From: Flavimaribacter sediminis
Lineage (GTDB): Bacteria > Pseudomonadota > Alphaproteobacteria > Rhizobiales > Rhizobiaceae
Assembly (NCBI RefSeq): GCF_019492055.1
Contig: NZ_JAICBX010000001.1
Span: forward strand, 682,001-746,000
Length of the DNA stretch: 64,000 nt
Reading direction: 5' to 3'
Part shown: positions 1-9,170 of the stretch, piece after piece
How the letters are laid out: each line of letters begins with the position of its first letter
Numbering within the stretch: position 1 is the stretch's first letter
Notes under the pieces: generated by a model
What the model was told of the DNA's origin: nothing
Seen by the model: the letters and a program-made list of their open reading frames with translations, nothing else
Database searches by the model: none
Made by a program: the position numbers and the translations under genes

Positions 1-1472
1 GTGAACGTATTGTTGAGAAGTTCCAACACATAAATCGTGGCGACTGCGAAAAGCCCGAACAGCCCAAACGCAATGATCAGGTTTTTCGAAAGCTGAGGCG
101 AATACGGTGATCCGGGAGTAAGCGCCAGGTCGACGATGGATGCATTGGCGGATCTGAGATCCGAGCCAATGCCGACATCGCCCAATTTGCTGATGAGGGA
201 TTCATACTGTGCGCGGTTTGAATCAACCTCGCGCTTCAGGATCGTATACTGGATATTCTTTTCCTGAAACTTAGATTGCTCGGCCTCGAGCCCCGCCAAT
301 TCCTTTTTTAACGCCGCTTCTTTCTGTTTCGACTGTTCGTATTTGAGTTTCACAGAGTCCGCGATCGCCAAAATTTCGGCGTTCATCTGTTTCTGCAGTT
401 CGTTGATCTGCGCCTGCAGACGCTGCATCTCGGGATAGCCTGGCTTTAGTGTGGCCAGCTTTTCCATATAGGTAGCTCTCAGACCTGATATGGCTTCCTT
501 GTTGGCTTGAATGGACGGACTGCTGAAGACTTCAGGCAGTGCGGCGGCGTTGCCGTCTTCGATTTGTTGAAAATAGCGTTCAGCTGCGAGACGTTCCTGA
601 ATGGCTTCGGAAAGCGCGCTGTTTATCTCACTGATATTCCCTGAAACAAGAGAGGCGTCGTCGCCGGTCAGGGTTATGCCATTTTGCTGGGCGTATTGGA
701 CAAGCGCTTTTTCCGAATCCTGAAGCTGTATTTTTGTTTCCCGGACCTGATCCTCGATAAATTGACGAGCAAGAGTGGTGGTTTCGCTTTTCTGGTCTAT
801 GTTCTGATCGATATAGCTCTTTGCGAGCTGATTGGCCACGAGAGACGTGTATTTGGCGACCGGGTGATGATATTCAAGGTTGATCAGACTGGTGCCTCTG
901 ACCGGTGTCGCAGATGCCCCCTGCCTTACAAGATTGACAGCGATTGACTCGCGTCTCTCCGGTGACCAATCCGCAACGTTGTTAGAGGAACTCGTGCCGA
1001 AAGCCTTGTGAAAGATATTCATCAAGGAAAACGACGGCTTTGGCGCCAGAAACTCGGGATCTTCGGTGAGATTCAGCGCGAAAACGACACGGCGCGCCAG
1101 ATCTCGCGACAGCATCTTCTGTCGAGCCGTTTCAAACGCAAAGCTGTCGTTTCTCTGAGAAACAACCTCCAGATCTTCTATAACGCGCGCGCCCTGCGTA
1201 AGAATTTCCACCTTTGTAGAAGCCTTGTAGTAGGGCGTCTGCATAAATGTGAAGAGAACGCCGCAAACAACGCCTACAAAAAGGAACGATGCGATCATCC
1301 AGCGATAATGAACCGCAAACCAGAGGAGTTTTAACGGATCAAAGCCATCTTCATCCTGCGCGGGTTCGGCGTATGGTCCATACCCATATGGATGATGATG
1401 TACAGGATAAGCCGGCACGCCCCCTTGCTGCCCCGGATAAACCATGGGGACCGGTGGTTGGTCACGCATCAT
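1..1472 (-). CDS. GumC/Wzz-type polysaccharide chain-length determinant (C-terminus outside window)
   Basis: Inner-membrane polysaccharide co-polymerase expected to set chain length and couple EPS polymerisation to the Wza pore. The reverse strand is open from the ATGATG at about 1472 to base 1, with no stop, so the C-terminus is cut by the window edge. The N-terminus is Pro/His/Tyr-rich, followed by a short amphipathic stretch and a first membrane helix near residues 58-78. A long coiled-coil periplasmic region follows (Gln/Glu/Lys-rich, residues about 190-400) and then a second hydrophobic helix near the window edge. This Wzz-fold layout fits GumC/ExoP-like proteins. Whether a C-terminal tyrosine-kinase domain follows cannot be seen. 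It lies 37 nt downstream of the Wza-like gene on the same strand, a standard export pair. Confidence 0.85.
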   Translation of the reverse strand, partial: MMRDQPPVPMVYPGQQGGVPAYPVHHHPYGYGPYAEPAQDEDGFDPLKLLWFAVHYRWMIASFLFVGVVCGVLFTFMQTPYYKASTKVEILTQGARVIEDLEVVSQRNDSFAFETARQKMLSRDLARRVVFALNLTEDPEFLAPKPSFSLMNIFHKAFGTSSSNNVADWSPERRESIAVNLVRQGASATPVRGTSLINLEYHHPVAKYTSLVANQLAKSYIDQNIDQKSETTTLARQFIEDQVRETKIQLQDSEKALVQYAQQNGITLTGDDASLVSGNISEINSALSEAIQERLAAERYFQQIEDGNAAALPEVFSSPSIQANKEAISGLRATYMEKLATLKPGYPEMQRLQAQINELQKQMNAEILAIADSVKLKYEQSKQKEAALKKELAGLEAEQSKFQEKNIQYTILKREVDSNRAQYESLISKLGDVGIGSDLRSANASIVDLALTPGSPYSPQLSKNLIIAFGLFGLFAVATIYVLELLNNTF

Positions 1473-1509
1473 GTGACAAATCCCGTTGGTGTCTCATCGT
1501 ACAAGGGTA

Positions 1510-2286
1510 TCATATCCCGGGCACCAGACCTGTGGCGGAGGTGGCGATGCCAAGGGCTTCCCTCAGGTTCTTGGCAGCAACTTTGCCTGCAGAGGTGAAT
1601 GAGACGACGACATCGCCCCCGTATATTCTGGGGTCAGGCTGTTTGCCTGCCCGAATGGATTTGATGCTGTAGTTTGCTACAAGCGTCTTGTCGCCGAACT
1701 TCCGGAAAACGTAGACCTTGCTGTCATCTGCGATGTTGGAGAGACCGCCAGCCAAAGCGAAAGACTGAACCAATGTCATGTTGCTCGTCACCGGATAAAT
1801 GCCGGGTTTCGAAAATTCTCCATCCATTGTTACCCGTTGCCCGGCAGATTCCGTCATGAAGATCGTTACTTCAGGCGACTGAAGGTACTTGGCTCCGTAA
1901 ATGCGTTCGATTTCCGCTTCGGCTGATGGAACGGTTTTGCCAGCGACCTCGACGGCGCCTATCAGCGGGAGTGATATTTTGCCATTGGAGTCCACCCGCA
2001 CCGTTCGGTCGAGGTCGTCGACCTGGAAGACATCAACTTCGAGAAGATCGCTTGCCGAAATCAATTCGTCTGCTCCGCTGTTCGTATTGGGCGGAGGAGG
2101 CAGGACTTTGACGACCTTGAGGTTTCCGTCTGTTGCGCCGACATTTCCAACCTCATTGACCGACGAAAGGGAATCGGAGGTATTGTTGCAGGCGGTCAGG
2201 AACATTAGACCGACGATTGCACATGCTGTTGCAAAATATCGAGTATTTACTCTAACCATCAAATTCATCGCCCGTATGAATCGCAA
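1510..2286 (-). CDS. Wza/ExoF-type polysaccharide export lipoprotein
   Basis: Outer-membrane or periplasmic export component for the exopolysaccharide. A signal peptide is followed by a lipobox-like LTAC at about residues 30-33, so a lipoprotein is likely. Residues about 75-150 match the Poly_export domain pattern (a SASDLLEVDVFQVDDLDR opening, a VDSNGKISLPLIG strand pair, then SPEVTIFM). A soluble ligand-binding beta-grasp (SLBB) segment follows (VTMDGEFSKPGIYPV). At 258 residues it is shorter than E. coli Wza (about 380) but normal for alphaproteobacterial versions. The start is uncertain: an internal Met at codon 7 (2268) gives a more typical signal peptide. It precedes the chain-length protein and is divergent from the NusG-like gene. 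Confidence 0.88.
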   Translation of the reverse strand: MRFIRAMNLMVRVNTRYFATACAIVGLMFLTACNNTSDSLSSVNEVGNVGATDGNLKVVKVLPPPPNTNSGADELISASDLLEVDVFQVDDLDRTVRVDSNGKISLPLIGAVEVAGKTVPSAEAEIERIYGAKYLQSPEVTIFMTESAGQRVTMDGEFSKPGIYPVTSNMTLVQSFALAGGLSNIADDSKVYVFRKFGDKTLVANYSIKSIRAGKQPDPRIYGGDVVVSFTSAGKVAAKNLREALGIATSATGLVPGI

Positions 2287-2660
2287 ACTGCATCTGCGTC
2301 CAAACTCGGAAGTGGCAGTCAGTCATCCTGCAATCGCTCGGTTGTCGCGCCAAAACGCTCACGCTGACTTGCCCGCGAGACGTTGTTACGAACTTACGTA
2401 CCATCTAAGGCCTAATCAAGCATGAATCGTCTGCTCGATGATTGGTGCAAGCGCGAGTTGTCCAAAAACTGTATCCCGAATCTCATTTTCGGCAATTCAC
2501 CATGCTACTTCGAACAAAGTTGCGCCAAGGTACATTAAACTCCTGAAAATTGCTGAAACAAAATGTCATGTTGTTTCCGTATGTCTTGTGATTAAGACGA
2601 TGTAAGTACGTCATCATGTAGATTGACGATTGGTAATGGCGTTATTGCAAGGGCACGCAT
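2287..2660. promoter_or_regulatory. Divergent intergenic region between export and antiterminator operons
   Basis: About 370 bp without a convincing coding frame, separating the leftward export genes from the rightward NusG-like gene, so both promoters should lie here. The part from about 2460 to 2640 is clearly AT-richer than its surroundings. An AAGGGC stretch at about 2649-2654 is the likely ribosome binding site of the NusG-like gene. I could not identify a specific operator. Confidence 0.5.
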
Positions 2661-3155
2661 GTGGTGAAATGGAGTGTGGTGGCGACGAAGCCGGCGCGAG
2701 AGCGTCTGGCCTGCACACAACTGAAAAATCAAGGTTTTGAAGTATTCTTCCCCGAGATCAGAAAAATCGTGTTGCGGGGAGGTCTGGAACGCGCACTCAG
2801 GAAACCTCTTTTCCCGGGATATCTGTTTGTCGCATACGAAGAAGACGCTACTCGCTGGAGATCCATAAACGGAACTCTGGGGGTTAAAAACCTTCTCATG
2901 CAAAGTCAAAAGCCTGGCGTTTTGCCGAGCGGGTTTGTAGAAGCGCTGCAGGAAAACTGCTCTGGTGATGGCCTTGTCGAGCAGTATCGGTTTTTAAGTG
3001 TCGGCGACAACGCCTCATTTGCCCGCGGGGCCTTCGCCACCCACATCGGAAAGTTGCTGGAGGTTGACGCAAAAGGCAGGGTTGCAATACTTCTTAATCT
3101 TCTGGCGTCAGAACGGCGGGTCGTCACGCGCTTGGAAAATTTGACGCCAGTCTGA
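2661..3155 (+). CDS. NusG/RfaH-family specialised transcription antiterminator
   Basis: A 164-residue NusG paralogue. The N-terminal NGN domain is visible: a WSVVATKPARERLA opening, then NQGFEVFFPEIRK, then a PLFPGYLFV motif at about residues 49-57 that is a hallmark of NusG/RfaH proteins. A short KOW-like C-terminus follows (VGDNASFARGAF, then a VAILLNLL strand). Housekeeping NusG is normally near secE and rplK, so this copy inside an EPS locus is predicted to be an operon-specific elongation factor (RfaH, UpxY or LoaP type). Start is GTG (2661 or 2664) with AAGGGC about 6 nt upstream; the nearby ATG at 2659 is out of frame. It is the first gene of the rightward EPS operon. Confidence 0.87.
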   Translation: MVKWSVVATKPARERLACTQLKNQGFEVFFPEIRKIVLRGGLERALRKPLFPGYLFVAYEEDATRWRSINGTLGVKNLLMQSQKPGVLPSGFVEALQENCSGDGLVEQYRFLSVGDNASFARGAFATHIGKLLEVDAKGRVAILLNLLASERRVVTRLENLTPV

Positions 3156-3258
3156 ACAACTGATGTTATGCTTGTATGTCAATCATATCTGAGATGAATG
3201 CTCCATTGTGCAGGAAGTGCGATGTTCCCGGGGCTTTTGCCCTTGAAAGGAGTTCGTG

Positions 3259-4581
3259 ATGTACAAACACGCGACGACAATCGATATCAAGGGTCCTGAA
3301 AGCCTGTCTGCGAGCCAACCGCTTTACCAGAGCACGAAACCGATCATTACCAGATTGCGGGTCCAGCTTTTGGGCGCTCTTTTATTCTGCGTGTTTTTGC
3401 CGGCGGTTGTGCGCGCGGGCCAACTCGATCTTACACGCCAGGACACAGTTTTCTTTGCAGCAATTGGCGCGACACTTTCAGTTCTTTTTGGCTTGTTCCT
3501 GGTCCGCCGGCTCAGCGACTATCCGGGCGTCAAATCCGGTACACACGTCCTGATTTCGATATCTATCCCGTTTGGTCTCATGGCCGCCGCGTTTCTTTTC
3601 TTCCGCCTTGACTATAGCCGGTTTGTATTCATAGCGAGCTACATTCTGTCCCTGGTCTGGTTTCTTGGCATACATTTTTTCGTTTTAACGCGCGTAAAAC
3701 CACGTCTGCTGGTGGTCCCGGGCGGCAACGCCGACAAGTTGATCGGTATCCCTGATGTTGAATGGGTCTGGCTTACGAAACCCGAAGACGCGTACGGTCG
3801 ATCCAACGCTATCGTCGCTGATCTCAGATTTGATCTTTCGGAGAAGTGGCAGCGGTTCATTGCCGATTGCGTCATCAACGGAGTTCCGGTCTATCACTCC
3901 AAACAGGTGGCCGAGTCCGTTACCGGGAAAGTCTCCATCGAGCATCTTTCAGAAAACAATTTTGGTTCGCTTATCCCGAATATGGCGTATCTGAAGATCA
4001 AGCAGCTGTTCGATCTGGCGTTTGCGCTCCTGGCGCTTCCATTTTTCATTTTTTTGTACCTTCTGGTTGCTCCCGTTATTCTTCTGAGTATGGGCCGTCC
4101 GGTGTTTTACACCGACCGCAGGATCGGGTATCGTGGACAGGCGTTCAACGCATACAAGTTTCGCACAATGCGAAATGAGGTCGCGAACGAAGCCAACCAA
4201 CTCGAAGCCTCGATGACGAAGGAAGACGATGCGCGCATCACGCCGTTCGGTCGCGTTCTTAGAAAGTTTCGCATCGATGAAACGCCGCAGATCCTGAATG
4301 TTCTTCTGGGGCAGATGAGTTGGATCGGACCAAGACCGGAGGCTGTCGCCTTGTCGAGGTCTTATGAGGCGGCTCTGCCGTTTTATCGCTATCGCCATGC
4401 GGTAAGGCCCGGAATTTCTGGTTGGGCTCAAGTCAACCAGGGCCATGTCACGTCCACATCTGACGTGCATCACAAGCTTCAGTACGACTTTTTCTACATC
4501 AAGCAAGTCTCTCCATGGCTTGATATACTGATCGTCATGCGAACGGTTCGTACAGTTTTGTCCGGTTTCGGCGCCAAGTAG
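3259..4581 (+). CDS. Undecaprenyl-phosphate sugar-phosphate transferase (initiating glycosyltransferase)
   Basis: Transfers a sugar-1-phosphate to undecaprenyl phosphate to start repeat-unit assembly (polyprenyl glycosylphosphotransferase, WcaJ/ExoY family). The first ~130 residues hold about four hydrophobic segments and the middle a nucleotide-binding-like region. The C-terminal catalytic Bac_transf domain starts after a membrane-entry helix at about residue 245. It shows the family's GRPVFYTDRRIGYRGQAF and YKFRTMR motifs and an RKFRIDETPQ...GQMSWIGPRP block with the catalytic Asp-Glu. Length is typical. AAAGGAG lies 6 nt before ATG 3259, which is preferred over the GTG at 3256. The donor sugar cannot be read from sequence. 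Confidence 0.93.
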   Translation: MYKHATTIDIKGPESLSASQPLYQSTKPIITRLRVQLLGALLFCVFLPAVVRAGQLDLTRQDTVFFAAIGATLSVLFGLFLVRRLSDYPGVKSGTHVLISISIPFGLMAAAFLFFRLDYSRFVFIASYILSLVWFLGIHFFVLTRVKPRLLVVPGGNADKLIGIPDVEWVWLTKPEDAYGRSNAIVADLRFDLSEKWQRFIADCVINGVPVYHSKQVAESVTGKVSIEHLSENNFGSLIPNMAYLKIKQLFDLAFALLALPFFIFLYLLVAPVILLSMGRPVFYTDRRIGYRGQAFNAYKFRTMRNEVANEANQLEASMTKEDDARITPFGRVLRKFRIDETPQILNVLLGQMSWIGPRPEAVALSRSYEAALPFYRYRHAVRPGISGWAQVNQGHVTSTSDVHHKLQYDFFYIKQVSPWLDILIVMRTVRTVLSGFGAK

Positions 4582-4606
4582 CAAAGAGTTCAAGGAAGGG
4601 CGATCA

Positions 4607-5959
4607 ATGCGCATAGTGATGATAGGGGCCGGCTATGTCGGCCTGGTTTCCGGGGCCTGTTTCGCCGATTTCGGTCATAATGTGATATGTGTCGACAAGG
4701 ATGCGCAACGGCTGGACGCGTTGCGAAATGGCCGGATGCCGATTTTTGAGCCTGGGCTAGACGTACTTGTCGAAGAAAACAGTGAACAGGGTCGGTTGGG
4801 GTTTACCGACAACCTGATTGAAGCTGTATCCCAGGCGGACATTGTCTTCATTGCTGTAGGAACGCCGTCCCGCCGCGGCGATGGATATGCGGATCTGTCA
4901 TACGTCTATGGGGCCGCCCGCGAAATAGCCGCCGCCATGAGCGGCTTTACGGTCATTGTGACCAAGTCAACCGTGCCCGTTGGCACTGGCGATGAGGTCG
5001 AACGGATTGTCGCGGAGACCAACCCCAAGGCGGAATTCGCCGTTGTTTCAAACCCGGAATTTCTACGCGAAGGATCTGCGATCGAGGACTTCAAACGGCC
5101 GGACCGCATCGTTATCGGAACGGACAACGAAAAAGCGCGCAAGCTTATGGAGGAAGTCTATCGCCCGCTCTATCTGAACGCTTCTCCAATCCTGCACATG
5201 AACCGACGAACCGCTGAACTGACAAAGTATGCAGCCAACGCATTCCTGGCGATGAAGATCACCTTCATAAATGAAATGGCCGACCTCTGTGAGCAAGTCG
5301 GCGCGGACATCCAGGATGTTTCGCGTGGCATGGGTATGGATCAACGGATCGGTGCGAAATTCCTGCATGCCGGGCCGGGTTATGGCGGATCGTGTTTTCC
5401 CAAGGATACCTTGGCGCTTGTCAAGACAGCGCAGGACGCCGACAGTCCGACGCGACTGATCGAGGCGACGGTGTCTGTGAACGAACAGCGCAAGCGCGCT
5501 ATGGCAAGAAAGGTCATTCGCGCAGTCGGCGGAAAGGTGAGGGGGAAGACGATCGGAATTCTGGGTCTGACGTTCAAGCCGAATACCGACGACATGCGGG
5601 AATCTCCAGCCATCTCTATCATTCAGACGCTTGTCGACAAGGGGGCGGAGATCAAGGCCTATGATCCGGAAGGGATGGATCAGGCAAAGCCGTTGCTCCC
5701 TCCGAATGTGAAGTATTGCAAAACTCCCTATGAAGTTGCCGAAGAGGCTTCAGCGCTGGTTATTGTTACGGAGTGGAATGTATTCCGATCTCTCGATCTC
5801 GATCGTTTGAAAACCGTAATGGCGTCTCCGGTTCTCGTCGACCTTCGCAACATCTACAGGCCTGAACAGGTGCGTCAGGCTGGCTTCACATATGCATGTA
5901 TTGGTCGTGGCGATCGAGGTTTACTCGATGCTCCAGAGGCTGCCCGGGCAGCGGAATAA
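4607..5959 (+). CDS. ugd: UDP-glucose 6-dehydrogenase
   Basis: Oxidises UDP-glucose to UDP-glucuronate with two NAD+. The N-terminal Rossmann motif GAGYVGLVSG is near residue 7. The NAD-binding middle has a VGTPSRRGDGYADLSYV stretch and STVPVGTG. The catalytic signature GPGYGGSCFPKDT (nucleophilic Cys) lies near residues 252-264, and the C-terminal UDP-binding part includes GLTFKPNTDDMRESP. At 450 residues it is normal for the family. An AAGGAAGGG ribosome binding site lies just upstream and the gene is 25 nt after the sugar transferase, so they form one operon. It supplies UDP-GlcA, substrate of the 4-epimerase at 24.8 kb. Confidence 0.95.
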   Translation: MRIVMIGAGYVGLVSGACFADFGHNVICVDKDAQRLDALRNGRMPIFEPGLDVLVEENSEQGRLGFTDNLIEAVSQADIVFIAVGTPSRRGDGYADLSYVYGAAREIAAAMSGFTVIVTKSTVPVGTGDEVERIVAETNPKAEFAVVSNPEFLREGSAIEDFKRPDRIVIGTDNEKARKLMEEVYRPLYLNASPILHMNRRTAELTKYAANAFLAMKITFINEMADLCEQVGADIQDVSRGMGMDQRIGAKFLHAGPGYGGSCFPKDTLALVKTAQDADSPTRLIEATVSVNEQRKRAMARKVIRAVGGKVRGKTIGILGLTFKPNTDDMRESPAISIIQTLVDKGAEIKAYDPEGMDQAKPLLPPNVKYCKTPYEVAEEASALVIVTEWNVFRSLDLDRLKTVMASPVLVDLRNIYRPEQVRQAGFTYACIGRGDRGLLDAPEAARAAE

Positions 5960-6074
5960 AATAGCGCAAGAAAACATTTACTTCAGGTTTTTAAATATAC
6001 CGTGAAATACTGATCGTAAGAAATCGCGCTAACTAGAGAATTTTGGATGCGATGTTAACAGTTTGGCTGAAAAA

Positions 6075-7145
6075 CTAAGCAATTCCTATTGAGTAAGGTA
6101 ACCAATAACTGGAATGATTAGCAAAATTGAGCCAAACGAACATTGCCAGCGCGTAATACAGAATTATCCATATCGTAATATTCTGATTCCGGCTTCTGTA
6201 CTTTCTAAAAGCATCCGGAATGTGTGAAAATACGAACAACTGCAGTGGAATTATATATAGTGCCATTCGATCGAGCGCTGTGCTCAAATTTGTGACGAAA
6301 AAAGCAACAAATGTGGCAATAGCAATGACGGAAAACAACGACCACAATTTTCTTTCACTTGGAGCTAACACTAGTCGATTTCGGTATATCAAAAACAAGA
6401 CCGCTGGAACAAGATTCATAGAGAGTCGAATTAAGGCACCTTGAGATTGTATATTTGCGTCAGTGTAGGTCTGTATCAGTTGATCGGCTGAATCTTCCAG
6501 GAGAACGAAGTAACCAACTAATGTCGCACCGGCAGCGATGCCAAGTGAGAGCCATCGATTTTTGGATATAGATAATCCAGCAATTGGTATAATCAGAACA
6601 GCGGATTTATGAAATAGCGCCCCCAGTAGAACCCAAACTGCGAAAGCTACCAACCTGCGTCGCGAAAGCATCACCAGCCCGATCATTACCAATCCGAGCG
6701 CGATTGACTGGCGTGTATAGCCCATGGCGACGACCGTAACGAGATAAGGCATCGCGCAGGCTAGTGCGACCCAAGGTCGTGGCAAACTTTGACAAAAAAC
6801 AACCAGTCCGGTCGAAAAAATCAATGCGCTTAGAGTATTGACGCCAGTTATTCCAAAACCAAAACGTACCGAGATAATGTTAAGGGCCCAGTATCCGGGG
6901 TCTTCCACTGTAACTAAATCAGTGAAATTCAGATTCATAGCGCCGAAGAGGTAGCGAAAGTAATTACCCCAGTCCCCCCCGACCTCATAGCGGAAGCCAA
7001 CCACAACCGTCAGAATCAGGATCGTGAACATCCAAGCGGAATCAATCCGAACTGGTATCGTGCCGTCTGCGCGCACATTAATGCGCGGGGCGGAACTCAG
7101 TGCTATTACTGCGGGTAAAATGAAGAAAATCCAGTAGGGCAGCAT
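6075..7145 (-). CDS. EpsG-family polysaccharide polymerase (Wzy-like)
   Basis: A 356-residue integral membrane protein with about ten hydrophobic segments across its length. The early motif FRYEVGGDWGNYF (residues about 51-63) is typical of EpsG-family proteins, which act as Wzy-type polymerases in EPS loci. It is the last gene of the long leftward EPS run, 13 nt after the amidotransferase gene. The local sequence is notably AT-rich compared with the flanks, common for serotype-specific polymerase genes. The ribosome binding site is weak, suggesting translational coupling. Linkage specificity is unknown. Confidence 0.82.
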   Translation of the reverse strand: MLPYWIFFILPAVIALSSAPRINVRADGTIPVRIDSAWMFTILILTVVVGFRYEVGGDWGNYFRYLFGAMNLNFTDLVTVEDPGYWALNIISVRFGFGITGVNTLSALIFSTGLVVFCQSLPRPWVALACAMPYLVTVVAMGYTRQSIALGLVMIGLVMLSRRRLVAFAVWVLLGALFHKSAVLIIPIAGLSISKNRWLSLGIAAGATLVGYFVLLEDSADQLIQTYTDANIQSQGALIRLSMNLVPAVLFLIYRNRLVLAPSERKLWSLFSVIAIATFVAFFVTNLSTALDRMALYIIPLQLFVFSHIPDAFRKYRSRNQNITIWIILYYALAMFVWLNFANHSSYWLPYSIGIA

Positions 7146-7158
7146 ATGAACCGCTCAA

Positions 7159-9135
7159 TCAACAAGCAGAAAGACGTGTATCGGCTGACTGTGGAACAAC
7201 AAAATGATGACGATATTGGTTCAGCCACGCCAAAAGCATAAGAATTGTCCAAAGTTTGGTTCCGTTGTTTACCGAACCCGCTTGATGACACGTCCACAAC
7301 TCACGCACAGGGATGGGCTTGAGCCCCGCCAGTCCAAAAAGCGTATCATCTGACAGGAGCTCCTCGGCCCAATCGCGTAAGTCACCACGCAGCCACCGAT
7401 CCAGGGGAACTGCGAAACCCTGTTTCGGGCGTTCGATTAGGTCTCTGGGAACATGCCGATCAAGAATCGATCGAAGCACATGTTTGCCGATACCGTTGGC
7501 CATTTTCGCTTCGGGAGGCAGTCCCCAGGCTGCTGTTATCACTCGCGAATCCAGAAAAGGCGCCCTCGTTTCGAGCGATGCTGCCATTGCTGCACGATCC
7601 ACTTTTACCAGTATGTCACCTGGCAGGTATGTCACAGTGTCCATCGCCATTAGCCACTCGGCGCCTTTGAGAGGAAAAGAAATTTCCGGAATTGTCACGG
7701 CGGTTGTGCCCGACATCAGATGTTCGGGGTCATGGATGCCCCGGGTGAAAAATTGATAAAGAGCCGGCAGGTCATCAATGTCGCCCAAGTGCGGCGAAAG
7801 TTTTGCGGCTTTGTCAAGAGCTGTAACCGGCAATTGCATCCTTGATGCCACACGACGCAGCCACCCGTCTTCCGACGTGATTTTGGGGGCCACAGCCGAA
7901 ACGATTTGTCCTGCTGAGCGACGCAGGCCGCGCGGCACTCTCTGCAATCTGGACAAGAGCTGCGGCCCGAAAACGTAGCGGTTGTAACCTCCAAATACTT
8001 CGTCGCCCCCATCCCCTGTCAACGCCACCGTGACAACCTTGCGCGCTTCACGGCATAAAAGCACTGTCGGAATCTGTGAGGAATCGGCAAAGGGTTCATC
8101 GTAGATTTCCGGCAGAGTTGTGATCACCCCGAGAGCGTCCTGCTCGGACAGTATGAATTCCGTGTGATCTGTCCCGAGATGCTGAGCAACCGCGGCGGCG
8201 TGCGGGGCCTCGTTGAAACGCGCTTCACTAAACCCGATGGCGAAGGTGCGAACTGGTTGTGCGCTTCTACGCTGCATTAATGCTGCAACAAGCGAAGAAT
8301 CAACGCCACCGGATAGAAAGCAGCCCAATGGTACATCGCTCAGCATCTGTTCTTCGACAACTGTACGCAGAACCTCTTCAAGACGTTCGAGACCATTCTC
8401 TAGTTGCACTGTGCGCCTTCTAAGACCATTTTCAAGAAGGTCCTGGAATGTTTCATAGTCTTGGATCTCGGGGGGTGACGCCTCCAATGAAACGCTCGTC
8501 ACGCATCCAGGCGAGATCTTTTGGATGCCCTCGAATATGCAATGAGTTTCCGGGACGTATCCATAGGCCAGAAATGCGGCGACGGCATCGCGACATAGGC
8601 GCGCCTCAAATCCAGGTACGGCAAGTATCGCTTTCAACTCCGATCCAAAGGCCCAGCCGTCAGAGAGTCGCGCAAGATAGAGCGGCTTTTCACCCATCCG
8701 GTCCCGCATGAAATGAAGCCGTTTTTCCTGGCGATCCCAGAGCGCTAGAGCGAACATGCCGTGGGCACGATGAACGGCCTCTCGCAGGCCCCAGTGAACG
8801 ATCGCCGCGAGCAGGGTTTCAGTATCCGAGTTTCCGCGCCATGCAGACGCGATTGTTCGCTGATCGAGATCAGCTCGCAGGTCTAGGTGATTGTAGATTT
8901 CACCATTGAAAGCGATGACATAGCGTTCGCATGTTGAAATCATCGGCTGTGCGCCGGCAGGGCTCAGATCAAGGATGGACAGTCGCCGATGACCGATAGC
9001 CACACCCGCCTCTCGATCTACCCAGATACCTGCAGCATCCGGCCCCCGGTGACGCAGGGTATTGGCCATATTATCTACGGTTTCGGCCAATGTTTCTGCC
9101 GAGGCTTTTGATACTATACCGCAAATACCACACAT
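7159..9135 (-). CDS. asnB: Asparagine synthase-like glutamine amidotransferase of the EPS locus
   Basis: A class II glutamine-dependent amidotransferase of 658 residues. It starts MCGICG with the catalytic Cys2 of the Ntn glutaminase domain, then RHRGPDA and AFNGEIYNH motifs. The C-terminal asparagine-synthase/ATP-pyrophosphatase domain carries SGGVDSS near residue 275 and a TGDGGDEVFGGY motif. Enzymes of this family inside O-antigen/EPS clusters (for example Pseudomonas WbpS) are assigned to amidation of the carboxyl of hexuronic acids. Here the TviB-like dehydrogenase and uronate epimerase of the same operon would provide such substrates. Plain asparagine synthesis cannot be excluded from sequence alone. 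Confidence 0.88.
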   Translation of the reverse strand: MCGICGIVSKASAETLAETVDNMANTLRHRGPDAAGIWVDREAGVAIGHRRLSILDLSPAGAQPMISTCERYVIAFNGEIYNHLDLRADLDQRTIASAWRGNSDTETLLAAIVHWGLREAVHRAHGMFALALWDRQEKRLHFMRDRMGEKPLYLARLSDGWAFGSELKAILAVPGFEARLCRDAVAAFLAYGYVPETHCIFEGIQKISPGCVTSVSLEASPPEIQDYETFQDLLENGLRRRTVQLENGLERLEEVLRTVVEEQMLSDVPLGCFLSGGVDSSLVAALMQRRSAQPVRTFAIGFSEARFNEAPHAAAVAQHLGTDHTEFILSEQDALGVITTLPEIYDEPFADSSQIPTVLLCREARKVVTVALTGDGGDEVFGGYNRYVFGPQLLSRLQRVPRGLRRSAGQIVSAVAPKITSEDGWLRRVASRMQLPVTALDKAAKLSPHLGDIDDLPALYQFFTRGIHDPEHLMSGTTAVTIPEISFPLKGAEWLMAMDTVTYLPGDILVKVDRAAMAASLETRAPFLDSRVITAAWGLPPEAKMANGIGKHVLRSILDRHVPRDLIERPKQGFAVPLDRWLRGDLRDWAEELLSDDTLFGLAGLKPIPVRELWTCHQAGSVNNGTKLWTILMLLAWLNQYRHHFVVPQSADTRLSAC

Positions 9136-9170
9136 GTTAGCTTACTGGTTTACAATTGAATAAGAATTGT

